18,549 nt of DNA from Oscillospiraceae bacterium (GTDB lineage: Bacteria; Bacillota; Clostridia; Oscillospirales; Ruminococcaceae). The stretch lies in assembly GCA_028694405.1 (NCBI GenBank), contig JAQUTM010000026.1, positions 1 through 18,549 of the forward strand. Direction: 5' to 3'. Each line of letters opens with the position of its first letter. Within the stretch, counting starts at the first letter, position 1. Shown here in pieces: positions 1-8,200 of the stretch. The notes under the pieces are model-generated. The model made no database searches, had not been told where the DNA came from, and was given only the letters and a program-made list of their open reading frames with translations. Made by a program: the position numbers and the translations under genes.

Positions 1-104
1 TGGGTAACATCTTCAATATTAACGCCTGTTTGGGCGCATACGGCACTTACCTTTGCCAAAATACCTACCATATCACGGCCTAAAACGGTAATAACAGCTT
101 TCAT
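1..104 (-). CDS. ACT-domain protein (UPF0237-like), N-terminal part only
   Basis: Only the first 34 codons are present; the gene runs off the left edge. The protein begins MKAVITVLGRDMVGILAKVS and continues AVCAQTGVNIEDVT, which is the first beta strand and helix of an ACT domain of the stand-alone type (PF13740/UPF0237, about 90 residues in full). ACT domains bind small ligands, often amino acids; the ligand and role of this family are not settled. In many Firmicutes the next gene is a UPF0210 (DUF711) protein, which would lie outside this window. The ATG at 102-104 is preceded by AGGGAG about ten bases upstream on the minus strand, a good ribosome binding site. It is divergent from the Lrp-type gene, so the two may share control. 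The family call is firm; the function is unknown. Confidence 0.82.
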   Translation of the reverse strand, partial: MKAVITVLGRDMVGILAKVSAVCAQTGVNIEDVT

Positions 105-167
105 AAACGGTTTTCTCCCTTTTACTTTTAATATGCCGCTGCTGCGGCGTGCGTGTGTTTGAAAAAT

Positions 168-176
168 ATTATAACA
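168..176 (-). promoter_or_regulatory. Extended -10 promoter for the ACT-domain gene
   Basis: On the minus strand this reads TGT followed by a perfect TATAAT, an extended -10 (TGnTATAAT) of the SigA type. No good -35 box is present 17 bases upstream, which is usual for extended -10 promoters. It lies about 65 bases before the ACT-domain start codon. A small perfect hairpin (GCCGC, TGCT loop, GCGGC on the plus strand, 135-148) falls in the resulting leader. Confidence 0.5.
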
Positions 177-250
177 TATCTGCGCCGTGCGCTAAACCCC
201 AAATAACAGAGAATTTTACTGCCGCAAAGTGCTAAAGTATGTGAAAATTG

Positions 251-279
251 TTTACAATATAAAAGCAGAACAGTATAAT
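251..279 (+). promoter_or_regulatory. SigA-type promoter for the lrp-aminotransferase-ispE operon
   Basis: TTTACA at 251-256 (five of six consensus bases), a 17-base spacer, and a perfect TATAAT at 274-279. Transcription would start near 286 and give a leader of roughly 87 bases that contains the palindrome at 311-334. A second TATAAT at 338-343 has no matching -35 box and is a weaker candidate. Confidence 0.65.
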
Positions 280-310
280 ATTAAATAATTGCATACCAAA
301 TGGGATAGCT

Positions 311-334
311 GTACAAGGCAAATTTGCTTTGTAC
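311..334 (+). promoter_or_regulatory. 24-bp near-perfect palindrome, possible operator
   Basis: The two 12-base arms GTACAAGGCAAA and TTTGCTTTGTAC are reverse complements at 11 of 12 positions, with no spacer. The element lies about 25-48 bases downstream of the predicted start of transcription and 39 bases before the lrp start codon. A symmetric site of this size suits a dimeric repressor; self-regulation by the Lrp/AsnC-type protein encoded next to it is the simplest guess. As RNA it could also fold into a hairpin, but no U-tract follows at a terminator distance. Confidence 0.5.
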
Positions 335-372
335 TTTTATAATATAACGATAGAAAAGGGAGCGTGCAGAAA

Positions 373-858
373 ATGAAAACAGATTTGATTTTAAAAGTGC
401 TGGAGGCCAACGGCCGAGCCAGCTTAGAGGATATAGCGGCAGCCACAGGCTACACAGCACAGGAGGTAGCGGCGCGATTGGACGCTTACCAAAAAGAGGG
501 CATTATTAACGGCTACCGCGCCATTATAGATTATGACAAAGCCAACGTTAACCGCGTACAGGCTTTAATTGATGTAAGCGTAAAACCCAAAAAGAACCAC
601 GGCTTTGATGAAATAGCCGAAATGATTGCCCATTTAGAAGAAGTGGACACGGTACTTTTGATGAGCGGCGGTTATGATTTAAGCGTTGTGATGAGCGGTA
701 AAAGCTTTCAGGACATTGCACTGTTTGTAGCCAAGCGTCTTTCTCCTATGGACGATGTGGTTAGCACCGCCACCCACTTTGTATTGAAAACATACAAAAA
801 AGACGGTCATTTGTTTGGCGGAGAATTGAAGGACGAGCGAGGATTGACAACATTATGA
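373..858 (+). CDS. Lrp/AsnC-family transcriptional regulator
   Basis: A 161-residue protein with the Lrp/AsnC layout: an N-terminal helix-turn-helix (about residues 1-50, including EDIAAATGYTAQEVAARL and the wing before GYRAIIDYDK) and a C-terminal ligand-binding RAM/ACT-like domain (about 60-145, with the glycine-rich turn SGGYDLSVVMSG near 98-109). The family usually senses amino acids and binds DNA as dimers or larger oligomers. I chose ATG 373 because GGGAG at 358-362 sits ten bases before it; an in-frame GTG at 364 would overlap that site. The stop overlaps the next start by four bases (ATGA at 855-858), so translation is probably coupled. Being co-transcribed with an aminotransferase suggests control of an amino acid pathway; the target is unknown. 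The family call is firm. Confidence 0.9.
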   Translation: MKTDLILKVLEANGRASLEDIAAATGYTAQEVAARLDAYQKEGIINGYRAIIDYDKANVNRVQALIDVSVKPKKNHGFDEIAEMIAHLEEVDTVLLMSGGYDLSVVMSGKSFQDIALFVAKRLSPMDDVVSTATHFVLKTYKKDGHLFGGELKDERGLTTL

Positions 859-2033
859 TGAATTACGATAATTTGCTGAACCGACAGGCCGCAGAGATTA
901 AACCCTCCGGTATTCGTCGCTTTTTCAGCATGGCCGCCGAGATGCCGGAGTGTATCTCTTTGGGCGTGGGCGAGCCGGATTTTAAAACCCCATGGGCCAT
1001 ACGCGAGGCAGGTATACTCAGTTTAGAAAAAGGCAAAACATGGTACACCGCCAACGCCGGTTTGGCCGAGCTGCGCACAGAGATATGCAGCTATTTAAAG
1101 CGTAGATTTGAACTGGATTATTGCGCACAAACCGAATGTCTTGTTACGGTGGGCGGCAGCGAGGGAATTGATGTAGCCCTGCGCAGCTTGGTAAACGAGG
1201 GCGACGAGGTAATTATACCCGAGCCCTGCTTTGTATGTTACACCCCGCTGGTAGAGCTGTGCCACGGTACGCCGGTACCTGTAGAGCTAAAGGCAGAAAA
1301 CGGGTTTCGGCTTACGGCACAGCAGTTAAAAGATGCCATTACGCCTAAGACCAAGTTGGTCATTTTGCCGTTTCCGTCTAATCCTACAGGCGGTGTTATG
1401 CGTAAAGAGCATTTAGAGGCTTTGGCGGAGGTGCTGCGCGGCACTGATATATTGGTGTTGACGGACGAAATTTATGCCGAGCTTACCTATGGTGATACCC
1501 GCCATGTAAGCATTGCCGCTTTGCCCGGCATGAAAGAGCGCACGATATATATTAACGGCTTTAGTAAAGCATATGCCATGACCGGGTGGCGTTTGGGCTA
1601 TGTCTGTGCGCCTGCGGCACTTATTGCGGTAATGACAAAAATTCACCAGTTTGGCATTATGAGCTCTCCTACCACAAGCCAGTATGCGGCTATTACCGCG
1701 TTAAAGGACTGTGATGATGAAATTGAGGAGATGCGCACCGAGTATGATTTGCGCCGCCGTTATTTGGTAAGTAATTTAAACCGTTTGGGTCTGACTTGTT
1801 TTGAACCGGAGGGTGCATTTTATGTTTTTCCAAGCATAAAGAAAACCGGCCTTACCAGTGAGGATTTTTGTATGCAGCTTTTACATGCACAGCATGTGGC
1901 AGTGGTACCGGGTACTGCCTTTGGCAGCAGCGGTGAAGGATATGTGCGCATTAGCTACAGCTACAGTCTGGAGCATTTAATGGAAGCAATTAAGCGCATA
2001 GAGGCGTTTATTAACACTTTAAACTTGGAGTAA
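855..2033 (+). CDS. PLP-dependent class I/II aminotransferase
   Basis: A 392-residue fold-type I aminotransferase of the aspartate/aromatic (PatA/AspC-like) kind. It transfers amino groups between an amino acid and a 2-oxo acid in the cytoplasm. Visible signature residues are N176 in SNPTGG, D204 in TDEIYAE (pairs with the pyridine nitrogen of PLP), the Schiff-base lysine K238 in NGFSKAYAMTGWR, R246 which contacts the PLP phosphate, and the substrate carboxylate-binding R365 in GYVRISYS. Length is normal for the family. The start overlaps the lrp-type stop (ATGATG; either ATG, 855 or 858, could be used), with AGCGAGGA upstream. The substrate cannot be read from the sequence; aspartate, aromatic amino acids and alanine are all possible. 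The neighbouring Lrp-type regulator fits a role in amino acid metabolism. Confidence 0.9.
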   Translation: MMNYDNLLNRQAAEIKPSGIRRFFSMAAEMPECISLGVGEPDFKTPWAIREAGILSLEKGKTWYTANAGLAELRTEICSYLKRRFELDYCAQTECLVTVGGSEGIDVALRSLVNEGDEVIIPEPCFVCYTPLVELCHGTPVPVELKAENGFRLTAQQLKDAITPKTKLVILPFPSNPTGGVMRKEHLEALAEVLRGTDILVLTDEIYAELTYGDTRHVSIAALPGMKERTIYINGFSKAYAMTGWRLGYVCAPAALIAVMTKIHQFGIMSSPTTSQYAAITALKDCDDEIEEMRTEYDLRRRYLVSNLNRLGLTCFEPEGAFYVFPSIKKTGLTSEDFCMQLLHAQHVAVVPGTAFGSSGEGYVRISYSYSLEHLMEAIKRIEAFINTLNLE

Positions 2034-2036
2034 AAC

Positions 2037-2918
2037 ATGACGCAGGTTATTGTAACGGCACCCGCAAAATTAAATTTAGCCTTAGATGTAGTGGGCCTTT
2101 TGCCAAACGGCTATCACGAGCTGGACATGATTATGCAGGCAGTGGCGCTATACGAACGTGTAACAATTAAAAGGGCAGACCAAATCCAGCTTTTTTGCCA
2201 AAACCCTATTGTTCCGCTAAACGAAAAAAATACGGCGTATAAAGCCGCGGCGCTGTTTTTTGCCCACACGGGTATAAAGGGCGGTGCACATATTACAATA
2301 GAAAAAAATATTCCCATTCAAGCAGGCATGGCGGGGGGCAGCGCAGATGCCGCCGCTGTTTTGGTTGGGCTAAATGTATTGTATGGTGCGGCGCTTAGCC
2401 TGTCTCAGCTGTGTGAGCTGGGCGTGCAAATCGGCGCAGACGTGCCTTTTAGCTTGGTAGGGGGGACTGCCCGCGTAAGAGGAATTGGCGAAAAGATAGA
2501 GCCGTTGCCTACCCCAAACCCGTCAGCTTGGCCTATTGTAGTTGCAATGCCGGGGCGTGGGGTAAGTACGCCGCAAGCATTTGCACGCTATGATGAGCTT
2601 GGCGGAGGGGTTCACCCGGACTGTGCAGCTATGGCTTATGCGCTGCGGCGCGGCAATATGGCACAGGTGTGCAGCCTTATGGGCAACAGCCTGCAAGCTA
2701 CCGGCAGCGCCGAAAATACAGAGGACATATGCGCTGTATTGCGCAGTCATGGAGCCCTTGCCGCTATGATGACAGGCAGCGGAGCAGCTGTATTTGGAAT
2801 ATTTGACGGTGAGCAGGAGGCACAGCAGGCACAAAACCAGCTTGCAAAAGAGTATCGTTTTGCAGTCGTTACCCATTTTATAAATTGCGGCACAAAAATT
2901 GCTGCCATAAAGGAATAA
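2037..2918 (+). CDS. ispE: 4-diphosphocytidyl-2-C-methyl-D-erythritol kinase
   Basis: A 293-residue GHMP-family kinase. IspE phosphorylates the 2-hydroxyl of 4-diphosphocytidyl-2-C-methylerythritol using ATP, the fourth step of the MEP pathway to isopentenyl and dimethylallyl diphosphate. Motif 1 is APAKLNLALDV with K11; motif 2, the phosphate-binding loop, is AGMAGGSADAA (about 96-106, a mild variant of GLGGGSSDAA); the catalytic aspartate is D135 in IGADVPF; motif 3 is MTGSGAAVFG near 245-254. Length is typical (about 285-300). The ATG lies three bases after the aminotransferase stop, with GGAG six bases upstream inside the preceding gene's last codons, so it is the third gene of the same operon. 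A strong terminator follows at 2943. Confidence 0.95.
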   Translation: MTQVIVTAPAKLNLALDVVGLLPNGYHELDMIMQAVALYERVTIKRADQIQLFCQNPIVPLNEKNTAYKAAALFFAHTGIKGGAHITIEKNIPIQAGMAGGSADAAAVLVGLNVLYGAALSLSQLCELGVQIGADVPFSLVGGTARVRGIGEKIEPLPTPNPSAWPIVVAMPGRGVSTPQAFARYDELGGGVHPDCAAMAYALRRGNMAQVCSLMGNSLQATGSAENTEDICAVLRSHGALAAMMTGSGAAVFGIFDGEQEAQQAQNQLAKEYRFAVVTHFINCGTKIAAIKE

Positions 2919-2942
2919 TTTACCAATACATGTCCATACTAC

Positions 2943-2978
2943 AGGAGGCAGCCCAAACGGGTGCCTCCTATTTTTTTA
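2943..2978 (+). terminator. Intrinsic terminator after ispE
   Basis: AGGAGGCA (2943-2950) pairs perfectly with TGCCTCCT (2962-2969); CCC/GGG inside can extend the stem around an AAAC loop with one bulged G. A T-rich run (TATTTTTTTATT) follows. It ends the lrp-aminotransferase-ispE transcript and lies only ten bases before the first possible spoIIR start codon. Confidence 0.85.
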
Positions 2979-2988
2979 TTAAGAGCAG

Positions 2989-3681
2989 GTGGACAAATTG
3001 AAATATAAAATTTTTTGCATACTTAAAAAATACGCAGGCGCTATTGCTTTAGGCCTAGGGCTTTTGGTGGCGGTAGCGGTAACACAATTTGGTGCGTTTG
3101 CACAACAGTGTGACAGCATACGAGCTCAAACGTTACGGCTGCATGTAGTTGCGCAAAGCGACAGCATTCACGACCAAGAGGTAAAGCTGCAAGTGAGAGA
3201 CGCCATTGTTACACAGCTTGGTAACAGCTTTGCGGTGGCGGAAAAACAACAGGCATTGCAGCAGGCGCAAACCGATTTAAGCCAAATAGAGCAAACGGCG
3301 CAAAGCACCTTACAGCAGCTTGGAGAAACGGCAGAAGTAAACGTATATTTAACCAATATGTATTTTGCCACAACCCAAACGCAAAATGTGGTTTTGCCGG
3401 CGGGCCGCTATGATGCGGTACGCGTAGAAATAGGCGCGGCAAAAGGCGGCAACTGGTGGGGCGTGTTGTTTCCCCAGCTTGGAGTATCTGCCGCAGTAGA
3501 AGAAAAAGAGGAAAAGGCAAATCCGCTGCAAAATGCAGTAACCTACAGCAAGCAGCAACAAACACTCATGCAAAGCGGCTATGATGTACGTTTTGCAAGC
3601 GTAGAGCTTTGGGAGCAGCTGAAAGAAAGCACAAAGGGCAAAACCCTAAAAAGCGACAGTACCGGACACAGTTATCGCTAA
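2989..3681 (+). CDS. spoIIR: Stage II sporulation protein R
   Basis: A 230-residue secreted signalling protein. SpoIIR is made in the forespore under SigF, exported to the intermembrane space and triggers SpoIIGA to process pro-SigE in the mother cell. A basic N-terminus and hydrophobic segment at about 14-38 form the signal or membrane anchor. The family signature LRLHVVAQSDSIHDQEVKL (49-67) leading into VRDAIV is clear, as are LPAGRYDAVRVEIG (136-149) and GGNWWGVLFPQLG (153-165). Two cysteines that I recall as usual in the NWWC..FPPLC stretch are glycines here (G158, G165). The GTG at 2989 is the longest start; TTG at 2998 has the better ribosome binding site (AGGTGG, five bases upstream), so the protein may start three residues later. 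The identification is firm. Confidence 0.9.
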   Translation: MDKLKYKIFCILKKYAGAIALGLGLLVAVAVTQFGAFAQQCDSIRAQTLRLHVVAQSDSIHDQEVKLQVRDAIVTQLGNSFAVAEKQQALQQAQTDLSQIEQTAQSTLQQLGETAEVNVYLTNMYFATTQTQNVVLPAGRYDAVRVEIGAAKGGNWWGVLFPQLGVSAAVEEKEEKANPLQNAVTYSKQQQTLMQSGYDVRFASVELWEQLKESTKGKTLKSDSTGHSYR

Positions 3682-3753
3682 GGTAAAGTTTACTTTGTGC
3701 ATAATGCTGTAAAAATTGGAAGTAAATTTTAGGTAAAGTTCTCCCTTATTTCG

Positions 3754-3782
3754 TTGCAAAAAAAGTGTTGTAACAGTATTAT
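3754..3782 (+). promoter_or_regulatory. SigA-type promoter for the MFS transporter
   Basis: TTGCAA at 3754-3759, a 17-base spacer, and TATTAT at 3777-3782 (an overlapping TATAAT at 3780-3785 would need a 20-base spacer). The resulting leader is about 55 bases. Upstream lie two exact copies of AGGTAAAGTT (3681-3690 and 3731-3740), 50 bases apart, which could be activator sites. Confidence 0.5.
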
Positions 3783-3841
3783 AATAATAAGCTTTTTTTA
3801 AAAACAGGCTTTATTATAATTGAAAAACGGAGAAATTTCCT

Positions 3842-5125
3842 ATGAAATTAAATTACAAGCGCACCATACTGGTTGGTCTTGCATTTATGGCTATTTGCTC
3901 TTTTTGGCAGGTGTATGACGGTATTGTACCGCTTATTTTAAAAAACACCTTCCATGTAGGGGACACGGTAGCCGGTGTTATTATGGCATTGGACAATGTT
4001 TTAGCGCTGTTTATGCTGCCGTTGTTTGGCGCTCTTAGCGATAAGAGCAAATCTAAAATGGGCCGCCGTATGCCCTTTATTGTAGGCGGAACGGTTTTGG
4101 CTGTTTTGTGTATGCTTCTTATCCCCGTTGCAGATAATTTGCGTAATCTGCCTCTGTTTTTTGTGGGCTTGGGTCTTGTGCTTTTTGCTATGAGTACCTA
4201 CCGCAGCCCTGCGGTAGCCCTTATGCCGGACGTTACGCCAAAGCCCTTGCGCAGCAAAGGCAACGCCATTATCAACTTAATGGGCGCTGTGGGCGGTATT
4301 ATTGCCTTGGGTGCAATAAAAGTAATGGTGCCTAAAAGTGATAATCCAAGCTATTTTCCGCTGTTTTTGTTTACCATTTTACTTATGGTGATTTGTACCG
4401 CTGTTTTATTTTGGAAAATAAAAGAGCCCAAAGAAGTGGCAGCTATGGAAAAAGAAACTGCCGCAATAGAGCCTGTGACCGAGGAAAAAACGCTGCCGAA
4501 AAACGCTCCTATGGATAAAGCCATGCGCAAAAGCTTAATTTTAATTTTGTGCAGCGTGTTTTTATGGTTTATGGGCTATAACGCCGCCACAACTGCGTTT
4601 AGCAAGTATGCAAACACCATGTGGGGTATGCAGGGCGGAGACTACGCCATGGTACTTATGGTAGCGCAAATTGCGGCTATCTTCTCCTATATCCCTGTGG
4701 GAGCCATAAGCAGTAAAATAGGGCGCAAAAAAACTATTTTGGGCGGTATTACCATGTTGGCAGTAGCTTTTGGGGCGGCCATTTGGTTTAAAAGCTTTTC
4801 TGCTATGATATTCTTCTTTTTTGCTTTGGCGGGTGTTGGCTGGGCAAGCATCAATGTAAACAGCTATCCCATGGTTGTAGAAATGAGCCGTGGCGCAGAA
4901 GTAGGTAAATATACGGGTCTTTATTATACGTTTAGCATGACAGCCCAAATTATTACCCCCATTTTATCCGGCGCCGTTATGCAGTATCTGGATTATAAAT
5001 ATCTGTTCCCCTACTGTACTTTTTTTGTAATTGCCAGCTTTGTTACCATGTGCTTTGTAAAGCACGGAGACAACAAGCCTCAGGCGCCTAAAAGTAAATT
5101 GGAAGCTTTTGACGTGGACGATTAA
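3842..5125 (+). CDS. SLC45-type MFS transporter (sugar symporter-like)
   Basis: A 427-residue integral membrane protein with about 12 hydrophobic segments in two halves, joined by a charged cytoplasmic loop (about 194-230, rich in E and K). The motif GALSDKSKSKMGRRMPFI (63-80) is the MFS motif A region as seen in the SLC45/GPH-like group, and TYRSPAVALMPDVTPKPLRS (119-138) is characteristic of bacterial SLC45 members. Relatives include plant sucrose/H+ symporters, and bacterial members often sit beside glycoside hydrolase or phosphorylase genes. Here there is no sugar enzyme or sugar regulator next to it, so the substrate is open. The ATG has GGAGA eight bases upstream. It is a single-gene transcription unit with its own promoter and a hairpin after it. 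The family is confident; the substrate is not. Confidence 0.85.
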   Translation: MKLNYKRTILVGLAFMAICSFWQVYDGIVPLILKNTFHVGDTVAGVIMALDNVLALFMLPLFGALSDKSKSKMGRRMPFIVGGTVLAVLCMLLIPVADNLRNLPLFFVGLGLVLFAMSTYRSPAVALMPDVTPKPLRSKGNAIINLMGAVGGIIALGAIKVMVPKSDNPSYFPLFLFTILLMVICTAVLFWKIKEPKEVAAMEKETAAIEPVTEEKTLPKNAPMDKAMRKSLILILCSVFLWFMGYNAATTAFSKYANTMWGMQGGDYAMVLMVAQIAAIFSYIPVGAISSKIGRKKTILGGITMLAVAFGAAIWFKSFSAMIFFFFALAGVGWASINVNSYPMVVEMSRGAEVGKYTGLYYTFSMTAQIITPILSGAVMQYLDYKYLFPYCTFFVIASFVTMCFVKHGDNKPQAPKSKLEAFDVDD

Positions 5126-5223
5126 AGTTTAGTGGGTAATAAAAGGGACAGATTGCTTTTAATTTGCTAAATTTGCCAAAAATGGTTATGAGAAGGCATA
5201 TACAATTTTAAATAAGTAGTTTA

Positions 5224-5264
5224 AAATAAAGCGTACAGATATGCTCTGTGCGCTTTATTTATTT
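5224..5264 (+). terminator. Long hairpin, probable terminator after the transporter
   Basis: AAATAAAGCG (5224-5233) pairs with CGCTTTATTT (5251-5260), T5234 with G5250 (wobble) and ACAGA with TCTGT, giving a 16-pair stem with a TATGC loop. The following T-rich run is broken by A (TTTATTTATTT). It lies only 27 bases before addB, so it must end the transporter transcript, or act within the addB leader if that gene is transcribed from further upstream. I found no consensus promoter for addB; TTGCTA (5164-5169) with TATGAG (5187-5192) is a weak candidate. Confidence 0.65.
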
Positions 5265-5286
5265 AAAAAGCCAAGGGGAGGAAATT

Positions 5287-8200
5287 ATGCTGAATTTAAT
5301 ACTTGGTATTGGCGGTACAGGCCGTACCACCGCCGTTATGGAAAATATTAAAAAACGGGCAGAGGAAAAAAAGCAATGCGTGTTATTGGTGCCTGAGCAG
5401 TTTTCCTCTTCGGCAGAAAGTTTATGCTATACGGTTTTGGGCGATGAGGGCAGCGCTTATGTAGAGGTGACAAGCTTTCGCACCTTGGCACAAAGGCTGG
5501 AGGCTTTTTATGGCGGTGTTACCGTTAAAACCATTACCGATGCAGGACGCGTGGTATATGTGCGCAGGGCTTTAAATACCCTTGCAGACGGTTTAAAGCA
5601 TTACCGCAAGCATAGGCGCAATACGGCTTTTTGCCAAATGTGTGCAGATACCGTTAAAGAGCTGAAAACAGCAGGTGCAACAGGCACCCAGCTTGCACAA
5701 ATTGCAAGCAATATAGGCGAAGAGGGAGACAAGCTGGCAGAGCTTGCCTTGATTTTTGCTGCCTACGAAGCGGCCATTGACGGTACCGTTATGGACGAAA
5801 CAGATAAAATAACACGCGCTGCCGAAAAGGCAGATGCACGATATTTTTGTGAAAAAGCATTTTACATAGATGACTTTGACGGCTTTACCGCGCCGGAATA
5901 TCGCATGTTGGCACGAATAATTGAAAATGCTCAATCTTGCACGGTAACGCTTTGCTGCGACAGTTTGCAGGATTATGATGACGGTATGGGTATTTTTTCT
6001 CCTGTAAAAAAGACGGCATCTCGGCTGATACGGCTGGCCAAACGTGCAGAGGTGGCGGTAGCAGCCCCACAGATATTAAACCAAATAAAACGCACACAAC
6101 GTAAAGGACTGGTGGCGGTTAACCACTTTTTAGCCTTTGGCAGCGTAAAAGAGCAAGGCTGTGCAGACGGCGTATTTGTACGCAGTGCCGCAAATGTGTA
6201 CGCCGAGGCAAAATATGTGGCGGCAAAAATAAAAATGTTGGGTGCGGCAGGAGAAAAATACAGCGATATGGCCATTATCTGCCGCCAAAGCGATACCTAT
6301 GCTGCGGCCTTGCGGTATGAACTAAAGTTGATGGATATTCCCTATTTTATGGACGAGGCCACTACCGTGGAGCACGTTGCACCGGCGGCATTTATACGCG
6401 CCGCACTTTTAATTGCCAAAAACGGCCTTGCCACCGAGCCCATTTTAACTTTACTAAAAACAGGGCTTTGCGGGGCAGATGAAAACAGCTTAACGGCGCT
6501 GGAAAATTATGCTTTTACCTGGCAGCCTTCTGGTGCCGATTGGAAAGCGGTGTTTGAAAAAAACCCTGCCGGATTTAAGCCTGCCTTTACAGAGGAGGAT
6601 ACCCGGCAGCTGCAATATGCCGAGGCGCTGCGGGATAAAATGATACCTCCGTTGCAGGCTTTTGCAGAAAGCTGCAAGCAAACCAATGCCGCACAATTAA
6701 GCCGCAGCTTGTTTTTGCTGTTAGAGCATTTTGGCGCAATGGAGCACCTTACTGCCACTGCCCAGAAAATTGCAAACGAGGGTCAAATTCTACTTGCAGA
6801 GGATATGCTGCGCACTTGGGATATTACCATGGATTTGTTAGATGAAATGGCAGGCTTGTTGGGACAAGAAGCCATCACCGCAGGTGAATATGATGAACTG
6901 TTTTTGTTGCTGCTGCGTACCACCGAGGTGGGTCATGCCCCACAGACACTGGACGGTGTAATTATTACCACGGCAAACCGTATGCGCTTAGATGCACCGC
7001 GCTATGCTTTTGTAGTTGGGGTAAATGAGGGTGTTTTTCCAAAGCAAATCGGTTACAGCGGTTTACTTAACCATACAGACCGTGAAAAACTGGTAGAAAA
7101 CGGGGTAGAAATGCCCGGCAGCTTTGAAAACCGTATCCTTTTGGAGCAGATGTTCTTTTACCGCGCGCTAACGGCTCCCAGCCAAGGGCTTTACATCAGC
7201 TATAGCACCACCCAAGGGGGCAGTGCAAAACAGCCCAGTGCGGCTTTGGTAGAACTTGCCGAGCTGCTAAAGGCGACCGAAGAGCCTTTGCCGTATGCCG
7301 CGTATGCGGCTACCCCTGCCGCCGCCGCAGACATTTTAAGTGAGAACTGGAGAAATCCATCATCTCAAACAGCGGCCATTACGCAAGTTTTAGAGCAGCT
7401 ACAGCAAAGTGACGCACTTTCGGTTATGCGCGCAGCGGCAGCACAGCCTCCGTTTGCCGTTACAGATACCGGTGCTTTAAAGCAAATTATTACCGAAGAA
7501 ATGCAGATAAGTCCAAGTAAAATGGAACGCTACTACTCTTGTCGGTTTTCTTATTTTTTGGAGTATGTGCTAAAGGTTAAGCCGCGCCGCAAAGCCGAGC
7601 TTTCCCCAATAGAAACGGGCAGCTTTGTACACTACATTTTAGAGCAGGTTATCCGCCGCTGTGCAGATACTTTCTGCGATTTAACAAAGGCAGAGCTACA
7701 ACAGCTGGCAGAAGAGATAGCAGACGACTATATTGCAGAAAACATGGCAGGTGCCACAGGCAGGCGCTTTGCCTATATTATAAGCCGCCTTAAAAAAGGA
7801 ACGGCACGTTTGCTGTGCTATATCCAAGACGAACAAAAGCAAAGCAGCTTTCACCCTGTTGCATTTGAACAGGAGATAGGCGGTGCAGGTGTGCCTCCGT
7901 TGACCTTTGAAACGTCTAATCAAGAGCATGTAAAAGTGGTAGGCTTTATTGACAGAGTGGATTTGATGGAGCGCGAGGGCAAAAGTTATATTCGCGTAAT
8001 GGATTATAAAACAGGCAATAAGGCATTTGAACTGGAAGATGTATATTGCGGCTTAAACACCCAAATGCTGCTGTACTTGTTTACGCTGCGTCAAAATAGC
8101 ACGCAGTATAAGCAGCCTGTACCAAGCGGTGTACTTTATTTGGTTAGTGACCCGCCTCCCCGCCACGGCGAGCGTAACGAGGGAGCTGACAGCGCCGCCA

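Noticed and set aside
135..148. Small perfect hairpin GCCGC-TGCT-GCGGC upstream of the ACT-domain gene
   Set aside because: Five base pairs with no T-tract on either strand at a useful distance; not a terminator and too short to claim as an operator.
2851..2880. Possible SigF/SigG-like promoter for spoIIR inside the end of ispE (GTATC, 17 bases, CATTTTA)
   Set aside because: The match is partial, and a strong terminator lies between it and spoIIR, so I do not list it as a feature.
5248..5286. Upstream GTG start that would add 13 residues to AddB
   Set aside because: The GTG is inside the terminator hairpin and has no ribosome binding site; ATG 5287 has AGGGGAGG five bases upstream and begins directly with the AddB N-terminal strand.
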